Source of the DNA: Dehalococcoidia bacterium
GTDB taxonomy: Bacteria > Chloroflexota > Dehalococcoidia > GIF9 > AB-539-J10
DNA length: 30,082 bases
Assembly: GCA_030606165.1 (NCBI GenBank)
Contig: JAUWGZ010000005.1
Coordinates: forward strand, 1 to 30,082
Direction of reading: 5' to 3'
A model generated the notes under the pieces. The model had not been told where the DNA came from. It did no database searches and saw nothing but the letters and a program-made list of their open reading frames with translations. Shown here in pieces: positions 8,388 through 15,697 of this stretch. The position numbers and the translations under genes are program-made. Position 1 is the stretch's first letter. Each line of letters begins with the position of its first letter.

Positions 8388-9135
8388 CCATATTCTTATC
8401 CGCCCCACGTCGGTGGTTGGCGAAAACCCAGGCTCTAGTTTTCTTGATAAAGTCTCTGACCTCTTCGTCAGTGCGGAAATCTTCTTCGCTGAAGTAGTCA
8501 CGATGAACCATTTTGTCGAGCGGCCTCATCAGCTTGGGCCTCGATTTGTAAGCAGGATAGCCCAAGGCGATCATATCGTAGACCTCCATCTCGTTGGGTA
8601 TGTGTAAAAGGTTCTTTAGTAAGCAGTGGTTATAAGGTGATGCCACCGAAGATACCCACTGGCTGGCCAGACCCAGCGTCGTAGCCGCTAGGTGCATATA
8701 CAGAAAGGCATTGGCCAGGCTGGAAAGATAGATTGACTGTTTTATATGTGGGTCACATCTTACCACCATGGGTAACCCCAACTGAGTTCTGGTATCGCCA
8801 AAGAGTAATATAAGAGCCGGGGCATTCTGGTACTCCATTTCCGGGTCAAGCCAGGGCTGCCGTTTCTGTCGCATCCAGGGCTCACACATATCTTCCAATT
8901 TGGAGAATCCCGAGGCTCCGGCTGGACGCGGCGGCCTGATAATTCGCATAACGTCGTCCTTTAATTTCTTATCCTTGATGACGACAAACTCCCACGGCTG
9001 CGAGTTAAAGCCCGATGGAGCCCAGCGAGCAGCTTCAATAATCCTGTCCACATATTCATCAGGTATAGGGTCTGGCTTAAACCTGCGGATGCTCCTTCTT
9101 TTTTTAACCAATTCAAGGAAATTCTCATAATTCAT
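8380..9135 (-). CDS. Nitroreductase-family flavoprotein
   Basis: A 251-residue FMN-dependent oxidoreductase of the nitroreductase fold. The N-terminus has the family signature RRSIRRFKPDPIP followed by ARWAPSGFNSQPWEFVVIKD, the FMN-phosphate binding part. The middle contains LANAFLYMHLAATTLGLASQWV and the later MIALGYPAYKSRPKL, also typical. The start ATG at 9135 is preceded by AAGGAGGAG, which decides it over a GTG/ATG further upstream. The gene ends with TGA at 8380-8382 inside the 3' end of the divergent tRNA-His gene. The substrate cannot be read from the sequence; members reduce nitroaromatics, quinones or flavins, and some dehalogenate aromatics. Confidence 0.9.
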   Translation of the reverse strand: MNYENFLELVKKRRSIRRFKPDPIPDEYVDRIIEAARWAPSGFNSQPWEFVVIKDKKLKDDVMRIIRPPRPAGASGFSKLEDMCEPWMRQKRQPWLDPEMEYQNAPALILLFGDTRTQLGLPMVVRCDPHIKQSIYLSSLANAFLYMHLAATTLGLASQWVSSVASPYNHCLLKNLLHIPNEMEVYDMIALGYPAYKSRPKLMRPLDKMVHRDYFSEEDFRTDEEVRDFIKKTRAWVFANHRRGADKNMVG

Positions 9136-9451
9136 CGCAATCTCCTCCTTAAGCATGATTATTGCCGTAAGAGTCTAGTTTCCCCAAAATCTCAGTTCAT
9201 GGTGTATTATCCGCCGCACGGTTAAGTTTTTCCCAGAATTTCATCAGCATTGGTAAAAAGTCCATAAATTGGGTGATAGGGGCTCAGCCCTGGCTCTCGT
9301 ACTGACCCTTGATAGTAAGCTGACAAGCTAGAAACCCCTTCATTTTTTGGGGAAAACTTACCTGTTACTTGTTGCCTTTATAGCACACACGATGAGCAAC
9401 TTTCAACTAGAGGAGGTTTAGGTATATTCCCTTTAGGACTATGGGAATAAG
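9136..9451. other. Intergenic stretch without a supported gene
   Basis: Between the nitroreductase start and the tRNA-Arg promoter I see only weak hairpins (for example CCCC and GGGG around 9335-9352) and an isolated AGGAGG at 9413 that is not followed by a credible reading frame. Confidence 0.5.
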
Positions 9452-9480
9452 TTGACACGAGAGGACTCTGGCACTAGAAT
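9452..9480 (+). promoter_or_regulatory. Promoter of tRNA-Arg
   Basis: Consensus TTGACA (9452-9457), 17-base spacer, TAGAAT (9475-9480). The predicted start at about 9487 is six bases before the tRNA. Confidence 0.8.
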
Positions 9481-9492
9481 TCTATATGCGAT

Positions 9493-9569
9493 GCGCCTAT
9501 AGCTCAGCGGACAAGAGCACCGGTCTTCGGAACCGGGGGTCGTGGGTTCAAATCCCTCTAGGCGCGCCA
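9493..9569 (+). tRNA. tRNA-Arg (TCG)
   Basis: The acceptor stem GCGCCTA (9493-9499) pairs perfectly with TAGGCGC (9559-9565). The D stem is GCTC/GAGC. The anticodon arm CCGGT-CTTCGGA-ACCGG gives anticodon TCG, reading CGA and related arginine codons. Discriminator G and encoded CCA end at 9569. The T stem GTGGG/CCCTC contains one T-T mismatch at its second pair. Confidence 0.93.
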
Positions 9570-9770
9570 TCCGAATCATCGCTGTTTGGCAACTTTTTTC
9601 TCCAGCCAGGGCTTAGGCATCCGGTCAAAGGTTTCCGCTGCAGACTTACTTGTCCCTGATAGAAGATGGGCCGGGCCTGATAAATAAGGCAACTACAAAA
9701 ATCTGGAGGCGAAGCGCGACTCCAATGAGGCGCGCTGCGAAGTTTCAGGGGGCGGGGATTTATTCCCCGA

Positions 9771-9799
9771 CAAAAAGAGGCGGCATATAAAATGTCGCC
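9771..9799 (-). terminator. Rho-independent terminator of the coiled-coil operon
   Basis: On the - strand, GGCGACAT and ATGCCGCC form an eight-pair stem (one G-U) with a five-base loop, followed by TCTTTTTG. It lies 30 bases after the stop of the DivIVA-like gene. A second hairpin, CGGGGA/TCCCCG, follows at about 9753-9769. Confidence 0.75.
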
Positions 9800-9828
9800 C
9801 GAGGCTTAGGTTCTTTCATGCCTGTTCT

Positions 9829-10872
9829 TTATTTCTTTTCTTGCGAAGTTATGTTCTCCGAGAGGCTTATGCGAACTTTCCGTGGTTCTTTCCTTGGTTC
9901 GCCGTTGGTAGCATCTTTGTCAATTGTGACTTCTTCAACGTGAGTCACTGCGGGGATTGTTTGTAGTAAATCAACAAGGTTCAGGGAGTCACGCAGGAAG
10001 ACCAGAATTGAAGGCGTATCAATCTGAGGTACAATCATCTCAGTATTTGCAACTTCGGGTAATTGGTCAAGGTAGGATACGACTTCCATGATTTTGGCTA
10101 TACCAAACGGAGGTAAGATTTCCACTTCCCATTGCGGCTTGCCCAACTCTAGCTTGTCGTTACTCTCAAATAGTTTCGAGAGTTCGAAGCTCTTTTCAAT
10201 TTGGTCCGTAGCCTGGCTTGGCTCCGGGTGTTCGTCAGGTGACTTGCTCCCTTCCGCGATTTTCGCGGCTGCGTCGCTCTCTTCTGTGACTAGGGTGTCG
10301 CTCCTTTCCTCAATTTCCGCGACTGCGTCGCTGCCCTCCTCACTGGGCTTAGACAACTTATTGTCAAAATCTGCCTGTACCGCTGCTGCCTGCTGCTTAA
10401 GGCCTTTCAGTTCTTCCAGCATATAGCCGAATTGTTGATTTACAAGGTTGTGTAGTTCACCCCGGATTTTATTTCTCTCGTTCTCTAGCAGCAGTTCTGC
10501 TTCCTCTTCGGTTGTGGCCTTGATTGCGTTAGCCTTTTCATTAGCAATCTCCACAGCTTCAGCTATTTTCTGTTTCGCCATCTGTCGAGCTTGTTCCCTG
10601 GCTTTATCTATAATGGCAGTACTCTCAGCTTTAGCTTGTTCTGCGGCTTCTGCCTTGATCTGTGTGGCTAGCCTGTCGGCTTCGACAACGGTCATCTCTG
10701 CAAGTCTGTTAAGAGACGCGATATGCTCTTGGGACTGGGCCAGTTTATCCCGCTCTTCGATAAGCGAGTCAATGAAAGACGCTACCTGAGCCTCAGCTAA
10801 CCCGTTTTTTACTCGATTGAACTCACGCCCCCCCAGCACAATGACGCCATCTTTTTTAGGGTTATTAATCAT
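9829..10872 (-). CDS. DivIVA-like coiled-coil protein with C-terminal alpha/beta domain
   Basis: A 347-residue protein. Residues about 13-60 resemble the DivIVA membrane-binding and coiled-coil start (EFNRVKNGLAEAQVASFID followed by heptads). A long alanine- and glutamate-rich coiled coil runs to about residue 170, then an acidic low-complexity linker with an 18-residue internal duplication. The last 95 residues (from about WEVEILPPFGIAKIM) read as alternating strands and helices of a ferredoxin-like fold with LPEV and IPAV turns. That fold is inference. The ATG at 10872 is chosen because of GGTGG eight bases upstream. It is last in a three-gene unit with its own terminator. A scaffold or polar-organising role is possible but not shown. 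Confidence 0.65.
   Translation of the reverse strand: MINNPKKDGVIVLGGREFNRVKNGLAEAQVASFIDSLIEERDKLAQSQEHIASLNRLAEMTVVEADRLATQIKAEAAEQAKAESTAIIDKAREQARQMAKQKIAEAVEIANEKANAIKATTEEEAELLLENERNKIRGELHNLVNQQFGYMLEELKGLKQQAAAVQADFDNKLSKPSEEGSDAVAEIEERSDTLVTEESDAAAKIAEGSKSPDEHPEPSQATDQIEKSFELSKLFESNDKLELGKPQWEVEILPPFGIAKIMEVVSYLDQLPEVANTEMIVPQIDTPSILVFLRDSLNLVDLLQTIPAVTHVEEVTIDKDATNGEPRKEPRKVRISLSENITSQEKK
10246..10353 (-). repeat. Imperfect tandem 54-bp duplication inside the DivIVA-like gene
   Basis: Two units offset by 54 bases (GCTCC at 10246 and at 10300, each followed by a related CGCGxCTGCGTCGCT block) encode SDAVAEIEERSD and SDAAAKIAEGSK. The offset is 18 codons, so the frame is kept. The duplication lies in the acidic linker between the coiled coil and the C-terminal domain. 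Confidence 0.6.
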
Positions 10873-10946
10873 AATATAATCCACCTTTCTCACAGGACTC
10901 GATAACGGCAAGACTACCAATGTGACACGTCAGTCCCGTCACATTT

Positions 10947-11417
10947 CTATTTCTCAGTTTCACCCTGAAAGACCTGCCAGACTCTCTCTGACTTTCCTTG
11001 AGTTTCTTTCCAGGCTTGCTCGACGGTCTCCTTGCGTACTCTCAATGCCTCACTCACGCTATCCTGGTAAACCTGCTCAGCTTTCTTTTTCGCTTTCTTA
11101 TATGCTTCCTCGGCTTCCTGTTCAACCTTTTCCAGGGCTTGCGCAGCTTTTTCTATGGTTTCTGCACAGATGTTCGCGGCTTGCTCTTCAATTTCTTTAT
11201 AGGACTTCTCCTCTTGGCGTTGCCGTTCCTGATACGCTGCCGCTACCTTTCTCTGAGCTTGCAGATAGGACGTATAGGCGGATTGGGCATGGCTCATTAG
11301 CTCATCGAGAGGATCCTTAGCCTCCTTGGGGACCCCGGAGGCAAACTCGACCATTTGTTTCACATCTTTGCTTACCACCTTTCCGGATTGTTGACTCTTA
11401 CTCATTGTAGTTGTCAC
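10947..11417 (-). CDS. Coiled-coil protein of unknown function
   Basis: A 156-residue soluble protein, highly charged and almost free of aromatic residues outside a few tyrosines and tryptophans. From about residue 40 to the end it is predicted as one continuous amphipathic helix rich in alanine, glutamate, lysine and glutamine, for example EQEAEEAYKKAKKKAEQVYQ. The start is GTG at 11417, seven bases after AAGGAGG. The ATG five codons later is less well spaced. It lies 43 bases downstream of the small HTH gene and 74 bases upstream of the DivIVA-like gene. I do not recognise a family. Together with its neighbour it suggests a cytoskeletal-like or scaffold pair. Confidence 0.6.
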   Translation of the reverse strand: MTTTMSKSQQSGKVVSKDVKQMVEFASGVPKEAKDPLDELMSHAQSAYTSYLQAQRKVAAAYQERQRQEEKSYKEIEEQAANICAETIEKAAQALEKVEQEAEEAYKKAKKKAEQVYQDSVSEALRVRKETVEQAWKETQGKSERVWQVFQGETEK

Positions 11418-11460
11418 GATACGCCTCCTTGAATTTGTTCCTCAAAATCGATGATATTTC

Positions 11461-11682
11461 TCATATTTTGGCCACACAGTTCTTCTGAATTTTGTTAGTC
11501 TCCGACTTAAGACGGAGTAGTTCATCCTCCGCGAACAGCCTCCACCCTTTCCTGTCTCTATATTCTGCATCCTTCACGATGTTTTGCCTGATCCAGCGGA
11601 ACAAAGTGCTCTTACCTATGCCAACTATCTGGCAAACTTCAGCAGTCCTATAATAAATTCGTCCATTTATTTTTGCAGGCAT
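11461..11682 (-). CDS. Small MerR-like helix-turn-helix DNA-binding protein
   Basis: A 73-residue protein consisting of little more than one winged helix. IYYRTAEVCQIVGIGKSTLF is the helix-turn-helix, followed by RWIRQNIVKDAEYRDRKGWRLF and a closing helix AEDELLRLKSE. This layout is that of MerR N-terminal or excisionase-like domains without an effector domain. The ATG at 11682 follows AGGGGGTG at good spacing. A promoter lies just upstream (11713-11741). As first gene of the unit with the two coiled-coil proteins it may autoregulate the operon, which is inference from position. Confidence 0.75.
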   Translation of the reverse strand: MPAKINGRIYYRTAEVCQIVGIGKSTLFRWIRQNIVKDAEYRDRKGWRLFAEDELLRLKSETNKIQKNCVAKI

Positions 11683-11712
11683 ATGCAACACCCCCTAAAA
11701 CTAACTGAATAT

Positions 11713-11741
11713 AGTCTAAGACTCGTTCGATTTCCCGTCAA
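11713..11741 (-). promoter_or_regulatory. Promoter of the HTH/coiled-coil operon
   Basis: On the - strand TTGACG (11741-11736), 17-base spacer, TAGACT (11718-11713). The predicted start lies about 25 bases before the ATG at 11682. Confidence 0.55.
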
Positions 11742-11832
11742 TCACCCATTAGTAATCCTACTTTCGTGGGGGAGAGGCTTGTCCCCTCTTAATTTGCGGG
11801 AGCACACAAGAGGCTCCCTGCAGAGACCCTGA

Positions 11833-12009
11833 TGAGATTGCCACGCGGAGTTTACCCTGAGCGGAGGCGAGATTCTTCGCCTTCGGTTCAGAATGACAAA
11901 AGGGAAAGGGCTCAGAATGACATCCCTTTGTCATTGCGAGGCTGACGAAGTCAGCCGAAGCAATCTCGGTGGGGACAAGGGGTTGGCACGCTTCGCCCGC
12001 AATGGCGGG
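11833..12009. repeat. Mosaic of dispersed palindromic repeats
   Basis: The stretch contains TCAGAATGACA twice (11888-11898 and 11912-11922). It also has AATGACA/TGTCATT arms (11916-11935), the perfect hairpin GGCTGAC-GAA-GTCAGCC (11940-11956) and CCCGC-AATG-GCGGG (11996-12009). GAGATTGCCACG at 11835 and GCAATCTCGG at 11960 are typical halves of a repeat family scattered in many bacterial genomes. There is no coding potential. It fills most of the gap between the HTH operon and dnaE. Confidence 0.65.
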
Positions 12010-12134
12010 TAAAATTGTGTCGGGATTTATGCGGGTGACTATAGATAGTGATGCCCATTTTGGTAGATGCTCATTGTGATGGTAAAGAAATTTTTGACAG
12101 CTGGAAATTCCTCGTTTGGGGCCCTCGGCGCAAA

Positions 12135-12143
12135 TGTTATAAT
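12135..12143 (+). promoter_or_regulatory. Extended -10 promoter of dnaE, leaderless arrangement
   Basis: TGT followed by perfect TATAAT (12138-12143). The hexamer ends seven bases before the dnaE ATG at 12151. No Shine-Dalgarno sequence is present and the -35 position (TTTGGG) is weak, as expected for an extended -10. Confidence 0.6.
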
Positions 12144-12150
12144 CTAGCTA

Positions 12151-15100
12151 ATGCCACAGAAGTTTGCCCACCTTCACGTCCACACTGAGTATAGCTTGCT
12201 CGATGGCATGTGTCGCATCCCTCAGCTTATTGCCCGGACCAAAGAGTTGGGCATGGACAGCCTTGCTATCACTGACCACGGCGCCATGTATGGCGTCATC
12301 GATTTCTATGTGGCGGCCAGGGAAGCAGGTATAAAACCAATCATTGGTTGCGAAGTCTATGTCGCCGAGACCGATTGCCATAGCCGGGAGCCAGCTCACA
12401 AAAACGCCTATCATCTTACTTTACTGGTCAAGAATGAAAAGGGCTACCGCAATTTGCTCCAACTGGTTACTAAAAGCCACCTTGAGGGATTTTACTATAA
12501 GCCCAGGGTAGATAAGGAGCTTCTCAAGCTTCATCATGACGGGCTTATTGCCCTTTCGGGGTGTGCTCGGGGGGAACTGGCTCGACTTATACTCGAAGGG
12601 CGAAACGACGAGCTTGCCAGAGCAGCTTCGTGGTACAAGGAAGTCTTCGGTGATTACTACCTGGAGATTCAAAAGCATCCTATCCCCGAACTGGAGCAAA
12701 TCAACCAGGAGCTTATTTCGCTATCCACTAAACTCAATATACCGCTGGTAGCCACCTTTGATGTGCATTACGTTGATAAAAAAGACGCCCCAGCCCATGA
12801 ACTCCTTTTGTGTATACAGACGAATACCACTGTTTATGATGAAAAAAGGCTGAAGATGGCTGGCGATTTCTTCTACCTGAAAAGCCCTGAAGAGGTGGAA
12901 CAACTGTTTGCTGACTTACCTCAGGCTGTGGAGAATACCCAAGCTATTGCTGATATGTGTCAGCTGGAGCTGGATTTCACCAAGCTACATCTGCCGCAGG
13001 TGGAATTGCCCGAGGGCAGAAAAGCTGATGATTTCCTGGCTGAGCTCTGCTGGCAGGGTTTGTCAAAACGTTACCAAGAGCCCGGCTCAGAGGTCAAGGA
13101 ACGGCTTAGCCACGAGCTTGATGTCATCCAGAAGACAAGGTTTGCCCATTACTTCCTCGTTGTTTGGGATATAATCTCCTTTACCAGAGAACGGGGCATC
13201 TATTTTGGTGTTCGGGGAAGTGCTGCTGCCAGCCTGGCTCTTTACTGCCTGGGCGTCACTGACGTAGACCCACTAGCATATGGGCTTGTTTTCGAACGAT
13301 TCCTTAATGTCGAGCGCCGCGAGCTCCCTGATATTGACCTTGATTTTCAGGACGACCGCCGTGATGAAGTCCTGGCCTACGTTAACCAGAAATATGGCTC
13401 CGACCACGTAGCTCAAATTATTACCTTTGGCACCATGGGAGCCAGAGCAGCGATAAGGGACACGGGTCGGGCTTTAGGCATGCCTTATGGTCAGGTTGAT
13501 CGGGTAGCTCGACTCATTCCTCTGGAGCTGACCATAACCCTGGATAGGGCACTGGAACAGAGCAGGGAGCTTTATGACATTTATCACCAGGATGCAGCAA
13601 TACGTAACCTGATTGACTCAGCCAGGAAATTGGAGGGATTAGTCAGGCACGCCAGCACCCATGCCGCCGGTGTGGTTATAGCACATGAGCCCTTAATCGA
13701 ATATGTGCCACTACAACTGCTGGGAAAGGGTGAGCAGCGCACTGTCATGACTCAGTTCCACATGGGGAACATCGCCCGCCTGGGACTGTTAAAAATGGAT
13801 TTTCTGGGACTATCTAATTTGACCATCCTGGCCAAAGTTAAAGAAATTATTGCCCAAAATCATGGAATCTCCCTGGATTTGCAGCATATTCCTCTCGACG
13901 ATGCCAGGACCTTTGAGTTGCTTGCCTCGGGGGAAACCAAAGGCATCTTCCAACTGGAAAGCGCCGGCATGCGCCGCTATATCAAGGAACTCAAGCCCGG
14001 CAGCTTTAGCGATATCGCGGCTATGGTGGCGCTCTATCGCCCTGGCCCCATGGAACAAATCCCCACTTTTATCAGGGCCAAGCAGGGTGTTGCCCCTATT
14101 CATTATCCCCATCCCATTCTAAAAGAGATTCTAGAAGAAACCTACGGAGTTATCGTTTATCAGGAGCAGGTAATATTTATCGCCCAAGCTCTAGCCGGCT
14201 ATAGCCTAGGCCAGGCTGACATTTTTCGTAAAGCTATGGGTAAAAAGATACCTACGGTGATGAAGAAAGAGGAGCGCAATTTCATCGCCGGAGCTAAAAA
14301 AAATGGCATATCGCCGGAATTAGCCAGAGAGGTATTTTCCCTAATTGAGCCTTTCGCCGGTTACGCTTTCAACAAAGCCCACAGCGTTAGCTATGGCCTA
14401 ATTGCCTACTGCACTGCCTATCTTAAGGCAAACTACCCCATTGAGTACATGGTTGCCCTCCTCGATACTTATTCGGATAATATGGAAAAAGTCCGTTCGG
14501 CGATTGCTGAATGCCGGAGGTTGGGAATCAAAGTGCTCCCACCGGACATTAGTAAGAGCCATGCTAACTTCGCCATTGAGAAGGATGATGAAAATAATCC
14601 CGCCATCCGCTTTGGACTGGCTTCTATTAAAAATGTCGGCTTTTCCCCAATTGAGCATATCCTGTCTGGCCGGGACTCAGGGGGCGCTTTTAAGTCCATA
14701 GAAGACTTCTGCTATCGAACCGACCTTCGTAACATCAATAAGAAAGTATTAGAAAGCTTGATCAAAGTTGGTGCCTTTGACTCCCTGGGCAGCCGTAAGA
14801 CGCTACTCGAGTCCCTGAATAAAATTATCTCCCTGGCTCAAGCGAAACAAAGAGCAAAAGAATCGGGACAGGTTAGCATGTTTGATGTATGGGGCCAAAG
14901 CTCCCCTGCCCCCCGGTTTGGTTATGAGCAAGCAGAGGAAGAAGTATCCGCCAAGCAAAAGCTTATCTGGGAAAGAGAGCTGTTAGGGGTTTATTTCTCC
15001 CAACCCCTTGACTTCCTCGCCAGGGAACCATCATCACCGGGTACTGTGTCCTGCGGCGAAATCAATATGGACATGGTTGATGAAGCGGTGACCGTGACGG

Positions 15101-15597
15101 GAATGGTGGTCTCGGTACGCCAGGCCCACACCAGGGATAACCGCCCCTTTGTTGTCGCTTCAATTGAAGACCTGGATGCCAGTATCGAAGTCATCGCCTG
15201 GCCCAGGCTCTATGAGAGCACCCAGGGGATATGGCAGGAGGGCAACATTCTCACCATCAAGGGCCTAGTGAAGGTCAGGGATGGGGAAGTGCAATTAAAC
15301 TGTCAAGAGGCGATGCTCCTCCCTGTGAGGCAAGAAGTGCTAAAGGAACCCCAGCGTCGCCATGTCATGATAGATATCAAACAGTCGGGCGACGCAGAAA
15401 AAGACATCGAACGCCTCCATAAAATTATGGATATCCTCAAGAGCTACCCCGGGCAGGATAGAGTTTCTCTGGCTGTTGTCAGCGAGGATGAAGTGACTAA
15501 CCTGGAGATACCGGAGACAACAGTCAATTACTGCCCCGAATTAGCTAAAGAATTGAGCGAGATAGTAGGCGAAAGCAACTTCAGGCTTGAGCTGTAG
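12151..15597 (+). CDS. dnaE: DNA polymerase III alpha subunit
   Basis: This 1148-residue replicative polymerase catalyses DNA synthesis at the fork. The N-terminal PHP domain starts with HLHVHTEYSLLDGM and has the metal-site motif AITDHGAMYG. The palm domain contains the catalytic aspartates in PDIDLDFQDD (about 393-402), preceded by FGVRGSAAASLALYCLG. The fingers segment includes ETKGIFQLESAGMRRYIKEL and FNKAHSVSYGLIAYCTAYLK. The OB fold is near residues 980-1040 (VTGMVVSVRQAHTRDNRPF). The length fits the DnaE1 class, without the proofreading exonuclease of PolC. The ATG follows a -10 box by seven bases, so the mRNA is probably leaderless. The gene stands alone, followed after 100 bases by argJ. 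Confidence 0.97.
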   Translation: MPQKFAHLHVHTEYSLLDGMCRIPQLIARTKELGMDSLAITDHGAMYGVIDFYVAAREAGIKPIIGCEVYVAETDCHSREPAHKNAYHLTLLVKNEKGYRNLLQLVTKSHLEGFYYKPRVDKELLKLHHDGLIALSGCARGELARLILEGRNDELARAASWYKEVFGDYYLEIQKHPIPELEQINQELISLSTKLNIPLVATFDVHYVDKKDAPAHELLLCIQTNTTVYDEKRLKMAGDFFYLKSPEEVEQLFADLPQAVENTQAIADMCQLELDFTKLHLPQVELPEGRKADDFLAELCWQGLSKRYQEPGSEVKERLSHELDVIQKTRFAHYFLVVWDIISFTRERGIYFGVRGSAAASLALYCLGVTDVDPLAYGLVFERFLNVERRELPDIDLDFQDDRRDEVLAYVNQKYGSDHVAQIITFGTMGARAAIRDTGRALGMPYGQVDRVARLIPLELTITLDRALEQSRELYDIYHQDAAIRNLIDSARKLEGLVRHASTHAAGVVIAHEPLIEYVPLQLLGKGEQRTVMTQFHMGNIARLGLLKMDFLGLSNLTILAKVKEIIAQNHGISLDLQHIPLDDARTFELLASGETKGIFQLESAGMRRYIKELKPGSFSDIAAMVALYRPGPMEQIPTFIRAKQGVAPIHYPHPILKEILEETYGVIVYQEQVIFIAQALAGYSLGQADIFRKAMGKKIPTVMKKEERNFIAGAKKNGISPELAREVFSLIEPFAGYAFNKAHSVSYGLIAYCTAYLKANYPIEYMVALLDTYSDNMEKVRSAIAECRRLGIKVLPPDISKSHANFAIEKDDENNPAIRFGLASIKNVGFSPIEHILSGRDSGGAFKSIEDFCYRTDLRNINKKVLESLIKVGAFDSLGSRKTLLESLNKIISLAQAKQRAKESGQVSMFDVWGQSSPAPRFGYEQAEEEVSAKQKLIWERELLGVYFSQPLDFLAREPSSPGTVSCGEINMDMVDEAVTVTGMVVSVRQAHTRDNRPFVVASIEDLDASIEVIAWPRLYESTQGIWQEGNILTIKGLVKVRDGEVQLNCQEAMLLPVRQEVLKEPQRRHVMIDIKQSGDAEKDIERLHKIMDILKSYPGQDRVSLAVVSEDEVTNLEIPETTVNYCPELAKELSEIVGESNFRLEL

Positions 15598-15660
15598 GTC
15601 AAGCCTGAGCCACGAAGCAATCTAGAAAGGGAATTGCCTGGGCTGCGAGGTCGCTGGGAA

Positions 15661-15689
15661 TAGACGCTGCCCTTATTTCTTGCTATATT
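15661..15689 (+). promoter_or_regulatory. Promoter of argJBD, leaderless arrangement
   Basis: TAGACG (15661-15666), 17-base spacer ending in TGC, TATATT (15684-15689). The -10 ends eight bases before the ATG at 15698, and no ribosome-binding site lies between. Confidence 0.55.
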
Positions 15690-15697
15690 TGAATTTT

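Noticed and set aside
8154..8501. 115-residue - strand ORF containing RWDLNPRSPGPQPGALTTRL
   Set aside because: This is the well-known spurious translation of the antisense of a tRNA gene; here it is the antisense of tRNA-His.
9411..9455. Short ORF after AGAGGAGG upstream of tRNA-Arg
   Set aside because: The only ATG is more than 20 bases away and is followed by a stop after three codons.
12094..12099. Perfect TTGACA upstream of dnaE taken as its -35 box
   Set aside because: It is 38 bases from the TATAAT, too far for one promoter; the extended -10 alone explains initiation.
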